From positions 807,501-871,500 of the forward strand of contig JABMCL010000047.1 in the NCBI GenBank assembly GCA_018857735.1: a DNA stretch of 64,000 bases. Direction: 5' to 3'. Position 1 is the first letter of the stretch, and the number at the start of each line of letters is the position of its first letter. The notes beneath the pieces were generated by a model. It was not told the origin of the DNA, did no database searches, and worked only from the letters and a program-made list of their open reading frames with translations. This document shows, one piece after another, positions 13,270 to 25,695 of the stretch. A program made the translations under genes and the position numbers. This DNA is from Alviniconcha marisindica. Taxonomy: Eukaryota; Mollusca; Gastropoda; Provannidae.

Positions 13270-13731
13270 GTTCTAGCCACTTGGCTGGCACCCTAACCAC
13301 GTTCTAGCCACCAGGCTGGCACCCTAATCACATTCTAGCCACTAGGCTGGCACCATAATCACGTTCTAGCCACTAGGCCAGCACCCTAATCACGTTCTAG
13401 CCACTAGGCTGGCACCCTAATCATGTTCTAGCTACTAGGCTGGTGCCCTAATCATGTTCTAACCACTAGGCTGGCACACTAATCCCGTTCTAGCCACTAG
13501 GCTGGAACACTAATCCCGTTCTAGCCGCTAGGCTGGAACACTAATCACATCACGTTCTAACCACTAGGCTGGCACCCTAATCACATCATGTTCTAGCCAC
13601 TAGGCTGGCACCCTAATCATTTTCTAACCACAAGGCTGGCACACTAATCCCGTTCTAGCCACTAGGCTGGAACACTAATCACATCACGTTCTAGCCACTA
13701 GGCTGGCACCCTAATCATGTTCTAGCCACTA
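13270..13731. repeat. 31/36-bp minisatellite
   Basis: Fifteen copies of GTTCTAGCCACTAGGCTGGC then ACCCTAATCAC. Most units are 31 bp; three carry a 5-bp extension (ACATC) near the end. Variant units recur in the same order, implying multi-unit duplication. Confidence 0.95.
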
Positions 13732-13824
13732 TTCCGCCACAATAATCGCTCTGAGCGCGACCTGACATCACTCACCACCCTTTCAATGTCAAAAAGACAG
13801 CCAGAGATAAGCAAATGCGTGCGT

Positions 13825-13825
<1 letters not shown>

Positions 13826-13884
<59 letters not shown>

Positions 13885-13890
13885 CACACA
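13826..13890. repeat. (CA)n microsatellite
   Basis: About 28 CA units. Confidence 0.97.
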
Positions 13891-14200
13891 CAGGTGTGGC
13901 GGAAGGAGTCGGGGGAGGAGAGGGGGCGTAAGCGCAGTAGCCAGAGTTTATCACAGATATTCGTCCCGCCATCCGCTATGGGTCACCTCAGGACGAACCA
14001 ACCCTGTTTTAAATCATGTTCAAGAACCGCACCAGGTGTGAAGCACAGCGACGGTGAACAACGGTACAGCTTTAACTGAACGCAGAGTTGGTACCTGTTA
14101 CATAACAACCGTCACGTCCGGCCGCAACTCGACTTAGGCTCAGTTACTTTCTTTCCGGTCCCCAGCTGCAATGAAGAGAACGGGAAAACAACATAAGCTG

Positions 14201-14343
14201 ACCAGGTAAACCACTGTTGTTGCATTACCTCATTGGCCAGTTAAACCACTCTCGTTGTGTTATTTCGCTGACAAGGTAAACCACTCTCGTTGTATTATTT
14301 CACTGACATGGTAAGCCACTCTCGTTGCATTATCTCACTAACG
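14201..14343. repeat. About 35-bp tandem repeat, four copies
   Basis: Copies of GGTAAACCACTCTCGTTGTA then TTATTTCACTGACA with minor changes. Confidence 0.85.
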
Positions 14344-14444
14344 CACTCACTGGCCCCAGTGCAAGACAGCGGAGATCATGGGAATTATCTGGTTGGGCGC
14401 TCAAATAACTTGGGCCGCACAACGACGTAGATTATCATTCGTAC

Positions 14445-15560
14445 CCTTGCTCTTGTCGAGTCAGCATAGCACTCCGTGGCCCCTCAGTAATGGCTTGGGA
14501 CAAACAACGATGAAGATGTCGTACCATGGTTGTTGTTGATCGAGGCAGTAGAGGACTAAACAGCTCTCTCTGGCTCATGGAAATGGCTTGGGACAAAAAA
14601 CGATGACGATACCGTACCACGGCTCTTGTTGAGGCAAAAGAGCACTGGACAGCTCTCTGCTGCTCATGGAAATGGCTTGTGAAAAACAACGATGAGGATA
14701 TCGTACCATGGCTCTTGTTGAGGTAACAGAGCACTGAACAGCTCTCTGTGGCTCATGGAAATAGTTTGGGGCAGACAACGATGTGTGAATTGAATCGGGT
14801 AAACCCAATTGGTTTAAAAAATTGGTATTGATGAGGCAGAAGAGCACTGAACAGCTCTCTGAGGTTCATGGAAATGGCTTTGGAGAGATAACGATGAGGA
14901 CATCGTACCATGGCTCTTGTTGAGGCGGTAGAGCACCGAACTGCTCCCTGTGCCTCTGGGGAATGGCTAAATGGGCAACACAACGATTCGAATATTACGC
15001 ACTATTTTCACACTCAGCAAGTCGTCTACTGGTTCAGCAGGAGCCAGTAGAGCACTTGCTGAGTATGAAAATCTATTATAGCACTCCGTGGCTCATGGGA
15101 ATGCCCTGGAGCTCACAACGATCTGGACATCGTGCTGGGGTGGCTCCTGTCGAGTGAGTCAGTACAGCACTCCGTGGCTTGGGCAATACAACGATATGGA
15201 TATAATATACTTTCTCGTTCCCCTCAGTCGCTGGTTCATGGGAGTAATGGCAGGGGCAATACAGCGATGTGGATATTGTGTACAGGTTCGGTGTGAGTCA
15301 ATAGCACTAGCAAGATCATGGGATTAGTGACTTGGGCAATATGCTTGAATGTGCACGGGCTCGTTCATACACTGGCTCGTTCTGAGTCAGCAGTGCTCAC
15401 TGGCGCACTGCAATGACTTGGACAACACGTCTATGCGAACACCATCCACTGGCTCGCTTCGAATCAAAGGCACTCACTGACTCATGACAGCGACGAGGGC
15501 AAGACAATGATCTGGATCTCACCCACTGGCTCATTTTGAGTCAATGGCACTTAGTGACTC
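14445..15560. repeat. Degenerate long-period tandem repeats (about 85-140 bp)
   Basis: Recurring CAGCTCTCTGTGGCTCATGG, AATGGCTTGGGACAAACAAC, then GATGAGGATATCGTACCATG and GCTCTTGTTGAGGC. At least eight copies, clear up to about 15.0 kb and increasingly diverged to about 15.55 kb. Confidence 0.85.
15004..15072. repeat. Inverted repeat, 32-bp arms, 5-base loop
   Basis: Arms 15004-15035 and 15041-15072 pair with about four mismatches around the loop AGCAG. It lies inside the degenerate repeat block at 14.4-15.6 kb. Confidence 0.8.
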
Positions 15561-17439
15561 CTGAGTCAGGCTGGCTGGATCACCAGGAAGTCCGAAAGTG
15601 TGTGGCCTGGAAACGACCCTCTTGCTCAGTAATTAATTACAAACACTACACCAGCATTGCAGGCCATCACTTAACGAAGCGGAAACCAGTCCTGTAACTG
15701 GCCTGATGACGGAAACCACAGCTCTCTGACATTCCGGTGTGTAAAATCACGAGTTCCCATGATGTAAACAAGCAGATGGAGAAGATACTACCTCTCTCTT
15801 AACTCTCTAAATCCATCTCCTCCGCACCCCGGCGGTCTCTCACATGATTCATTCGTTTATATTTGATTTTCTCCAAAATCATGCACTCTGAAGTGTTTGA
15901 TGATACACAGGGTGCTACCCCGCCCCTATACCTTTTTGTGCACGAGAGGAGATACGGAAATGATGGCAGCTCATTCGCTCGCCGCACAGCATCAGACCAG
16001 GATCTGCCGAGTCTTCTTCGACTTCATCTACAATACCTCTTAGCATCTGCTGCAGTGCGACTTCATGTCGTGTATGCCGCAATAATCACAGCATCCTCCA
16101 CACTTCGCTACAACCGTGCACGCGTTACCTGTTTACCTCTCAGCCAATCCTAGACCCTCTTCGCGTGTCAATCGAGTACATGCCGGCAGGACTGATACCG
16201 AATCTGACACCGACCGAGGAGTGATTTGCACCGAACAGCTAGGCAGGAACAGTACATGCTCCGTGACATCAGATCAGTCCCTCCCGTAACGGGCTTGGGG
16301 GTGGTGAATTCAGCCATACTGCATCAAAACCTGCTTGAACCGGAACCGGAAAGCAATGCTGGCAATCCTCAGCAGTGAGGTGAACCGTTGCTTCTTCGGA
16401 ACCATAACTATTATATATATATTGATACGAACGAATTCTTATGAAATCACGCATGGGGCGCACGTAAGCTTCAGAGACGTACACTGCTCTAACGCATCTT
16501 CCACTGCACTGTCTGCGTTGGAAGAGAGTTCCAATGACTTTGGGAGTGAGGTTGCACGGCTGAAACCCTGTAGCCAAACCTCGCCGCCAGGCTGCCCACA
16601 CATGGCGCTGTTTTAAATTTATGATTTTTATTATTATTAAATGCGGTACCCTGACACAGACCTCACTGCTATCTATGTCAAAAGAGAGTTCCAAGGAAAC
16701 AATGTTTGCCGGAGCTAAAATATTGCAGCCAAGCAAACAATCTGTACAAAAAAGTACAGATCTACAAAAATGTGTGCACAGTCCACATTGCATTTCTATC
16801 TGACCTAAAATAATTTTATTTTTATAGACAGTCCGAAGAAAGGTCCTGCCTCAAAAGAAATAAAACAAGTATGACAACACCACTGCATTGCAATCCGGCC
16901 CTTTGTTTTCCTCAAAACAACGCAACAGGTACCCGCCTCTTCCTCTAAACACACATTCCACTTTATTCCTCATCCAAGATTTTCCACACACTGTCTTCGA
17001 GGAACTGGATCACAGCGTCAGTGTAAAATACAGCACACAAGGCAACAAGCTGGACTGGATGTTCACGATACAATTACTGTCAGTTTCCGCTTTTAATGGG
17101 GTAAAAACCAGTGAAGGAGAAGAAGGGGTCTGTACGGCTCCAAAAACGGACGGCAAAAGCGCAAAGTTAAAACTGTCCAGCCGGTATTGCGCGTTATAAT
17201 TTACAGTCCAATTACTCATTCCGCAACAGTGCTGGCCGTTTGCCTGTTCTGGAACAGTGGTCCTCGCTTTCCGTTTCGTCGGCACTTTGCCGAAAGTTAA
17301 TATTAAAAAGCTAATCCGGTTACGTGAAACAGACAGAGGGAAGACTACTGTGACTGGGGAAGGATCGGAGGTGGGCGGGGAGGGGAGGCTGGAAAGGAGA
17401 TGAGCACACAGCAGCTGGTATTGCACGCAAGAGGAAGCC

Positions 17440-17650
17440 AATAGCTGAGTAATGAAAAGAGATTGGCGAACAACCGACGGAAGGGTTGCTGGCGGAACGG
17501 GAGCCGAGGTACTACAAGGGAGCAGTCTGCTTTGGCAGCGATCCTAAACAGCTAGCTCACTGGTAAGGGAAGAAAACGGAAGCGAGGAAGACAGCGCGGT
17601 GCGAAAATGGCGGCTGCCGGGAGCTAATTAAGGCTCTAACGAGTTTTTGA
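17440..17650. promoter_or_regulatory. Unique block with YY1-like AAAATGGCGGC (candidate element)
   Basis: GCGAAAATGGCGGCTGCCGG is followed by GGAGCTAATTAAGG, downstream of a CTGGTAAGGG donor-like site. No open frame of note. A promoter or enhancer is possible; the evidence is motifs only. Confidence 0.2.
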
Positions 17651-19066
17651 CACCTGTATCTATCTTTCTGCTCCGCTACACAAACTACAAACCACCTGCG
17701 CTGGTGTCACATTCTTGAAGTTGTTTCAAGCCCTTGCATTTGGTTATTTTTCTATTTCTGATCCCTCATTTTTACAACATTTCTTTTTCTTTTTCTTTCG
17801 AGGGTCCGGTTCTGCGTCAAACCAACGGTGTCTTAATTAACCCATTCCACTTTCATCGTAACGTTTTACATCTGACTGTAAAGACCTATTTTTCTCTCGC
17901 GGCTGTAAAGGTGACCAAAGTGACACACTACTTCTGCGTTCGAGCATGGTTCTGCCTCAAGTGGTTAGTCCGGCGGTTTTAGGGAAGGAAATACATTTTT
18001 GACCCCCCTACGCTCCAAGTGTTCTCCGTCATTATAAGAAAATGCAAGCAAGCAACTCTGCGAAACACATGAACCTACCACCAGGGGAGCTGCCCCTATT
18101 TGGCCATGTCTAGATTTTAATTTACAAAGGCAACGAAAACACAGTGATTATGGGGATATCTACTCATTGAAGAGGTGAGCCATTACCAACGCCCTGCCCA
18201 TCGCCGAACAGCAACACCAACACCCCCACGTTGTTAGCGCGACGCGTGGCTGGTGCTAATGATCAGCATATTAGAGCGGATTGGCACTCAGCTGGACCAT
18301 GGTACTCCGGGGACCGCCACAACCCGTGGCCTGCCATAGAGTACCATCGTCCCGGGGGACACGGGGTCGTCCGTTGATTGCCGTCAGACGCATCTCTGTT
18401 GCGCCACTGGCCTGCGTGTGGTCCTCGTCAAAACGCTACAGTAGCAATAGCAGGTCTCCGACTGAAATTCGACGAGCTACTGGGAACGACTCTTGCTGTC
18501 TTGGATACTAGACGACGATGGATTTGGGACCGGCCAACCTTGCTGGACTGAGGCGGTAGGAGTTGAGATTCATCAATGTTCTGACTATTATTGTTGGTAC
18601 GCGTTACGCCGTGGTCAAGCTTTTGGACACTGTAGTCATTTGGTTCCCTTTTCGTCCTTTATTTTGTTCTTGCGACCCCCCCCCCCCCCCCCCCCCCCCC
18701 CTCCCCACAACACGAATACTTCTGTTAAAATTTAAATTTCGCGGAGCAGGAGGGGAGAAGCACGAGCATGTAACGAGCTAATGGAAATATATCTACAAAC
18801 ACAGCATACACGGAATATCTGTCATGACAAATACTTTGTATGCTGATCCTGGGATTAGTATCTGTTGCCATTTCCCGGACTCCTTTATTAGCTAGTAGCC
18901 GGTACCATATGACACCACCCGTCCTGTCCTGACCAAATTACTGATAGCATGAATGTATCGGCAATCTATATTTAAAAAAATCTATTTTTAAGGCAATATA
19001 AAAAATACATTTTGTTACAGGCACGTAAAAACTATACCAAATATCTCCCCATCGCCAAACACACCA

Positions 19067-19078
19067 CACACACGCACG

Positions 19079-19153
<75 letters not shown>
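19067..19153. repeat. (CA)n microsatellite
   Basis: About 36 CA units preceded by CACG tetramers. Confidence 0.97.
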
Positions 19154-19155
<2 letters not shown>

Positions 19156-20097
19156 ATATGCTGAATTAAGAACGAGGGAGAAAGAAAAAAAGGAAACAAA
19201 AACAAACAAAAAAAGTTTAAATGGGACATTCCATAAAATGGACGTGTATAAAGATGCATATGCAATAAATGAATCGTTTAAAAAAGAAAAAAAAAAGAAG
19301 CTTTATCATTCATTTTATCAACGACAAATTATTACGGAGAAGACAGATCTTACCCCACACTGAGTGTTTTCAATCTAGACAATAAAAACCATCATAACTG
19401 CAACATGCGATTGGTACTAATGGTATTTACACAGAATAACGCACACAAACAGAGAACACCTGAATCATGCATAAAAATGAAAGTTTCAACGGGCAACACG
19501 GAAAACAATACAGAAAGAATACAATCATAACACCAAGGAAAGTACAATAACAATTTTTTTTTTTTTAAGTCAAATGGAAGACAAAACACAAAATGATTTC
19601 AAAGTAAAACAATTTGAATCTAACTAATGAAAGCAGATAGCAAAGAGTCCAAAAACTACATTAAAATAATGAATGAATAAAACATGAGTTGACAAAAGAA
19701 TTAGCAAGAACAGGGAAGCAAAGTTTTATTTAGTCAATGAAACGAGATAACTGTGCTGACCAAGGATTTACCTTCTACAGTGTACCAAGATAGGTGGTTA
19801 GTAAATATACCCTAGGGGAAGGAAAAAAACTCAAACAAAAAACAAACAAAAAAACACCACAATAACCCAGAGGCATATATATGCCTCTCAGGGTTAAAAA
19901 GGAAAAAGAAAAAAAGAAAAGAAAAGAAAAGACAAGTAAAGAAACAGAAATCTCTCAAATATTTCCTTTTTAAATGAAGGAATAACAAAAATAACAAATA
20001 GTAATAATAATAATAATGAAGACAAAGAGAACAGCTTCATCAAAAGATAATTTAAAAAAATTTAAAAAATCCTCTCCATCTTGTACGTGTTACCAAC

Positions 20098-20394
20098 CTA
20101 GTTCGCCAGTGGTGACCTGGATGGGGCCACTGGGGGCGCTTCGGCCTATGTTACTGACGGCCACCACCCGGAACTCATACTGCGTGAAGGCTTTGAGATG
20201 GGTGACGGTGTGCACGTTCTGCACTATGTTCCCCTTCTCCCGGTATTTGCCCGCCCCGTTCCGGTACGGCTTGTACAGAATTACGAAGGACTGAATGGGC
20301 TCGCGGTTGCTGCCGCCGCCGCTTTCCCACGACAGCTTGACCGATGAGGCGGTGACCTCGGAGGCCAGGAGTCGGGTGGGCGGGCTGGGCAGGG
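20098..20394 (-). CDS. Lar: LAR-type receptor tyrosine phosphatase, exon D: first fibronectin type III domain
   Basis: This 297-nt exon (99 codons) encodes FN3 domain 1, directly after Ig3. It starts ALPSPPTRLLASEVTASSVK, contains the B-strand Trp in LSWES, and ends with TQYEFRVVAVSNIGRSAPSG then PIQVTTGEL. YEFRVVAVSNIGR is a hallmark of the LAR FN3-1 F-G region. The acceptor is CGGCGCTTCAG; the first codon is Ala, completed by the last G of exon C, giving VLVE-ALPSPP as in family members. The donor is less clear. CTAG|GTTGGT keeps phase 1 and is preferred, while TTG|GTAACA four bases later would end in phase 2. An open frame continues upstream of the acceptor into a GTC-repeat tract, but that part is intronic. 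Confidence 0.92.
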
Positions 20395-20464
20395 CTGAAG
20401 CGCCGGGAGAAGGAAGGAAGATTAATAGCAAGCTGCAGCAGCAGGCCACAAGATTCCTGGCCGA

Positions 20465-20676
20465 TGACGACGACGACGACGACGACGATGACGACAACAC
20501 CACGGTGAGACGGCGACGGGCTGTACCGCCGCCACTACGGTGCACGTGAGACACGACGGACCCCGCCATCGTTCTGCCCAACGACGGGGTCGGCAGAAGC
20601 AGAAAGAAAAGCGCTACGGTGCTGGGGCAGGTGGTGGTGGTGGTGGTGGTGGTGGTGGTGGTGGTGGTGGTGGTGG
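20465..20676. repeat. GAC and GGT trinucleotide tracts next to exon D
   Basis: (GAC/GAT)n near 20465-20495 and (GGT)n at 20630-20676. They lie 70-280 bp upstream of the exon D acceptor on the gene strand, where they read GTC and ACC. Confidence 0.95.
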
Positions 20677-23613
20677 GGATGGGGTGGGGCTGGAAATGGA
20701 CTGTGGCTGGGACCAAGTCAAAGCATGACCAGGATCCGAGTGACTGCCCTCAACTCGCGCTGGGCCACACAGAGGAACTCAAACGAAAGCGACAACACGC
20801 CAGTCACCAGCTCCTCGAGGTGTTCGTACAACAGTCAGCAAATGAAATCCACAAACGAGTAAACAACACTGAGCTTCCGGCGTCTGAGAAACAAGTGATT
20901 CAAAGAAAGCGTGTCAACAACGAGGACTCGGAAGTCTCCTGCTTTTTTTGCTTTTTTTCGGAGTAACAAGAGTGACAACAATTAGTTATCTCCTACTGGT
21001 GTCCTGTGCATAGTGACAGCGATGCTCTGGCGAATAACAGCTCCCGAAGACGTCCAGAACTCTTGAGCACTGAGCCGAGTGACACGTTTGACAAAACTGA
21101 AAGCGAACAACTCCGATGCCTCAAAAGCTCCGAAAGCACGACTGAACGACGAAAAGAAAAGAAAAGAAAATCTGACAACACGCTGAGTAAATGCCACACT
21201 AGCTGCCACATAAACTCCGAACAAAAACGTGCGAGTGAACGAGAGCTTTGCGTGAGAGACAAAAACGAAAAGCGAGAAAGTGACGCAGCGACTGCACACG
21301 CACACAAGCACAAAACGAACAAATCCACTGGAACAAAACAGAAACTGTCCTTCGCGGTAATACTCTCACACCAGCAGCCGCGAACGGCTGGACCAACTGT
21401 TGATGCAGCAAAGTGCACACAAAGAGAACAAGTGAACCACGGACCTAGAGGTCTGTGCCGGCTGTGAACTATTTCAGTGAAAGGGGCCTGCTTCCTGTTC
21501 TCGTTCCTAAATGGCGGCACCACATTCTTGTTTCTCTCTCCCTTCGTCCTCCTCTGCCTCCCTCTTTCTCTCTCTCTCTCTGGCAGCAGATTACTTACAA
21601 CTGTTGCACAGGGTTCCGAACCAACTGGTTTACGAGAGAGTCGACCACTTCTGTTGCCCCTCCACAGTGACAACAACAACAACAACGGGTCGAGTGGTCC
21701 GTGAACGACTGCACATGTAGCCGCTCTCCACCTGTTTGGTGTCGAGGTCGTGGTCTGGGCACCACCTCATTAACTCTCCGCCGCTCCTTCGCTTAGTCCA
21801 GTAACGTGGTACTCCACAAGCTGTCGAGTCACACACTGACACACACTCACACAGAAAGGGCTGCGTCGAAGAAGGCGAAAGAGGCTGGTAGAGACTCACT
21901 CCCTCCTCAAGCTGTGAAACCTTGCTTTTGGCACTGCGGCAAAACGGGAGGGAGACGACTGGTGAAAGGTGAGAGGCGATGACCATCAGGTATCCACCCT
22001 CTCATCCTCCTCAACTTATGACTGACAGTTACAGCGGCTGGCAGTGAGGACCCACTACAGTGCCGCTATGATGCATCTCCCTACCCTCCGCGTCAAGTCT
22101 GCCACACCACCGTTGGCCCTGGCACACAGAGCTACAGCCGTTCCTACACCAGCACCAGCACGTCGGATAGCCACTTGTGTAGCTCTGTTTCCGACGGGAG
22201 TGCATCTATTCAGCTAAAAATACGGCACTGGCACAACGCACGCGCGCGCAAACACACACACACACACAGACACAGAAGGGCTAGAGAGCCTGCAGCCGTA
22301 TGAAGGGGGTGCGGATGGGGGTGGGTGGGGTGGGGATGTTCCCAGTGCCAGACAGAAGTTACACTCAGCGGGAACAGATAAGCATGTGATCTACTGGCAG
22401 CTGTGCCGGGAAAGCCTGTTGGCTACAAAGATTGCAACCTTGCTTCTCATTGGCTAGCCACAGTCTGGATTGCAACCCCCAACTGTTTTTTAATAAACTA
22501 AAAAAATACAAATAAAAACGGTACAAAAACTGAGAAACGGTTTGCCCCCTCCCCCCCCCCAATCCCACCCCCGATTTATTTTTAAACTTTCGGGTTAGAT
22601 TTCTTTAAAAGAAACATAAATTCTGCTGGGGGGTGGTTTTTGTTTGTTCTGTTTTGTTTTTCTTTCCTTTTCTCTTTTCACTCTCTTCCATGAATCTTGT
22701 AAACCAAGGAAGCATGCTTCGAAGCAAAATTAGGGAAACGAAAACAAAATCTACACAAAAAAAGAAGCTTAAAAACAAGAGGGGAAAAAAAGCATCTGGC
22801 TACGGTAAGTGCTACTCACTGTTTACAGAGAACCTGACCCGATTTAAAGGAGAAACTACAAACCAATTAAATATCAACTAAACAATTTGAATCGGATAGA
22901 ACATCACTAATATTTACTTGGAATAGCTATCTAATCTAAATAAAGCAACAAGCGAACTGAAGCTGTGCATGCCAATACCATTTCAAAACATCATTATGAC
23001 AAAACATTTACCAGACATATAACGTTGGATGATCATACTGTTATGGATATAACAAGAAACAACAAAAACAAAGACAAAAAAAAAAGTCATGCTAAACCAA
23101 CATAATCCCTCCCACACACACCGCTAATCGCCCGGGGTGGGGTGGGGGTAGTGGGGGGGGGGGGGGGGGGGGGGGGCAACACTTAATGTATGGTCTAATT
23201 ATAGGTGACGGGCCTTGATATATTTACTCTCTAATCAAATTTAATTAGACATGTACACCTAAGGGGGTGTGTGCATGCGCGCAAGCTTACACCTGTTCAT
23301 GTACACACGGAATTTTCACTCACACAAGAGCAAGGACGGAAATCGGGCCATAAAATTTATTTAAAAAAATATATCGCCCCCACCTCTACACAGCAGCAAG
23401 GGGGGAAAAAAGAAGGGTTTGTGATGAAGTGTTTGAAGGCACTACAGCTACATGGCCGCGAAGGCCCACTAACAAGCCGAGAGTTGGTTAAGCTGACTAT
23501 AATGTTCTGGTATGGCAAGCTTCCGCTTACTTGGCGGACAGAGGTGACGGAGGAAAATCGATGAAGTAGCAGGGGGAAAATAATAGCTTCCGGCGCTTGT
23601 TACCCGCGCTGAG

Positions 23614-23851
23614 GACCTGACGTCAGCACAAGGAGTTACCCCCCACTCTTCCCCCACTCTTCCCCAACTTTCTCGTTAGAAACCTTTTGCAGTTTGGGAA
23701 AGGAAAAGGATTTATAAAAAATGTCTTCCAACCTCCTTTTGGACCTGACGTCAGCACAAGGAGTTACCCCCTCGAACTTTTCGTTAGAAACCTTTTCGCA
23801 GTTTGGGAAAGGAAAAGGATTTATAAAAAATGTCTTCCAACCTCCTTTTGG
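23614..23851. repeat. 128-bp tandem duplication
   Basis: Unit begins GACCTGACGTCAGCACAAGG and ends ATGTCTTCCAACCTCCTTTT. The left copy has an extra CCCCACTCTT stretch. Each copy carries a perfect CRE, TGACGTCA. Confidence 0.92.
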
Positions 23852-23896
23852 CCTTGTCTTCTCTTTGGCTTTCTTCGCTTCTCACGGATTTTCACT

Positions 23897-23984
23897 TCTA
23901 GTTCTACTAGATTTGTACTTCGTCTAGTTCTACTACATTTTTACTTCTTGTTCTACTAGATTGTTACTTCTAGTTCTACACAGC
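23897..23984. repeat. Short-unit repeat, about 23-25 bp, four copies
   Basis: CTTCTAGTTCTACTAGATTT and close variants in tandem. Confidence 0.8.
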
Positions 23985-24940
23985 GAACTAACAGCAGCCC
24001 ACAAACCTCACTGTATCACAATTTTGTGTTTTGACTATCCCCTCTTCCCTGCTAGCTGGCTTTCGGTCAGGTTAGAAACTACTGTGCAAAACAATCGCAA
24101 AGGGGGCAGCGAAGGGACAAGACAAGAAAGAGCAGAATGTGGGTCAGTGCTGTGTGTGCATCCTCGTTGTCAGTATGGAAAACATGCACGTGTTCCCGCC
24201 TGTAGGGGCAGTGCAGTCGGAACTGAACACAAGACACCTGCTGTACAGCGCAGGACACGACGACGCACACGGTGCTTGCAGTAGTACACAGTGATCTCAA
24301 CAGCGCAAGCCACCACTCTACAAACACTGAACAATACATGGCGGACTCTAGTGGAGTCCACGCAGTAACAGGCGCACGGTGCGCGAGCACCGGGAACAGG
24401 TACGCCTGTACCGAGACATACTTGACGTGGTACGTTCCCAACACGGCTGACAATAATAGACAGGTAGCTGCTTCCGGTCTTTCTCCCAGCTTCCCCCTTT
24501 GGTGTTGCGGAAGCCTATACTATTCACCTCTGATGGCTACTGCACACACTGACTCCGACGAAGCCTAGACTATTTCCTTCAGCTAGAGACTGCCCGCGTA
24601 TTGACGTGTTCTTGTGCGTTGATTGGATAGTGTAAGTGGTGAGAAGTATTCTGGGGTTAAACCGAGTAGCCTGTTCATTCAGTTAGGAAAACAGATGACT
24701 AGCAAATCGGCAATGCGCGACGAAGTCTGATGCGAGAGAATGTATGCGTGTGTGTGTATGGGTGCTCAGGATGAGCATATTCAAGCCTTTCTGAAGCTTC
24801 TGAATAGAACTTCATGGTCATACACAATCACAGCCCGTTCACCTATTGTGGAAGTTATGTTATCGACCTCTAGCGCCCAGTCTACATCGTAGATCAGAAC
24901 TATCAGGGCGCCTATGATAGGCAAATGTTTTCAGTTATCG

Positions 24941-25006
24941 AAACATTCCACGAAATATTTCCAATCATATTCAACATTCCACGAAATATTCCCTATCATA
25001 TTCAAC
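24941..25006. repeat. 31-bp tandem duplication
   Basis: ACATTCCACGAAATATTTCC then AATCATATTCA, two copies. Confidence 0.85.
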
Positions 25007-25238
25007 AAACTTGGTTAACATTATTTGTTTTGTTTTGTTTCTGAGCGTATCACATCAGCCTCAATATGACATGACACACAGTGCGCTCTCACAGCAGACT
25101 TCATCGCTTCACGACGAGCAAACGAGGTTCATGGGGGGCGGGGAATGCAGCAATGGAGGGTTCTGGACTTGGGGGTTCCAACACGACGAACAAGACGCGG
25201 CAACCACAACACAGGACTCCCCACGAACCCCTGCTCAC

Positions 25239-25508
25239 CTTCCACGAGCACCTGCACCAGCCGCTCGATGTTGCCCAGGTCGGAGGATGCCTCGCAGGTG
25301 TAGTTCTTGGACTCGCGGACGTCCTTGAGCTGCAGCACGTTCTTGCCGATGGGGATCTCGTCCTCGTCCGTCAAGTCGTAGGCTCCCTGGCGCCACTTGA
25401 CGTACGGCATCGGGGACCCCACCGCCACGCATGTCAGGTTCACGTCCGACCCCGGCATCACCTTCAGGTCCTCCGGCTCCACCGAGAACCTCGGGGGCAC
25501 CCTCCGCA
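25239..25508 (-). CDS. Lar: LAR-type receptor tyrosine phosphatase, exon C: complete Ig domain 3
   Basis: A single 270-nt exon (90 codons, phase 1 to phase 1) encodes the whole third Ig domain. It begins [20 protein letters not shown], continues with [17 protein letters not shown] and [17 protein letters not shown], and ends [18 protein letters not shown] then [19 protein letters not shown] and PIGxNVLxL are near-diagnostic of LAR-family Ig3. Both disulphide cysteines are present, and each lies in an N-glycosylation sequon (NLT and NYT). The acceptor is TGGTTTTTCAG and the donor is GGAAG|GTGAGC. The exon follows a 20.6-kb intron and is followed by one of 4.8 kb. Base composition is strongly GC-biased at third positions. 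Confidence in the family and exon limits is very high. Confidence 0.96.
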
Positions 25509-25664
25509 CTGAAAAACCATGCAGCAAGCAACACGTCATTCATCGGATTAAGCATTACATTTGGTGAAAGATGATCTTGTTCCAATCTAGCTACAGGCCA
25601 TTCTCTAGTGGTCATGGTGGTTTTTATCTCGAAAGAACATAGGTTCGCGAACACACGGTCTGAA

Positions 25665-25695
<31 letters not shown>

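Larger units (their letters stand above)
20395..25238 (-). other. Lar intron between exons C and D (4.84 kb)
   Basis: It contains GTC and ACC trinucleotide tracts just upstream of exon D, a moderately GC-rich stretch (20.98-21.7 kb) with no recognised coding content, a G tract at 23.15 kb and a 128-bp tandem duplication at 23.6-23.85 kb. It also holds a short CTTCTAGTTCTACTA-type repeat and a 31-bp duplication at 24.94 kb. Open frames of 100-230 codons occur in 20.98-21.69 kb but overlap on several frames without family motifs. Confidence 0.8.

Noticed and set aside
13270..13731. CRISPR-like array
   Set aside because: Units are contiguous with no unique spacers, and the DNA is eukaryotic. 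The same holds for the arrays at 36.5, 48.0 and 56.7 kb.
16269..16793. 174-codon minus-strand open frame
   Set aside because: No family motif recognised, AT-rich unique DNA, no splice or promoter context. Such lengths are expected by chance in 64 kb.
20395..20716. Upstream part of the minus-strand open frame over exon D, with a hydrophobic stretch like a signal peptide
   Set aside because: A clean acceptor lies at 20395 and the join to exon C fits the family. The upstream part is low-complexity (Thr/Ser/Val runs from trinucleotide repeats) and intronic.
20982..21685. Overlapping open frames of 109-230 codons on both strands
   Set aside because: Several frames are open at once and the peptides are Ser/Leu/Arg-rich without domains, consistent with composition rather than coding.
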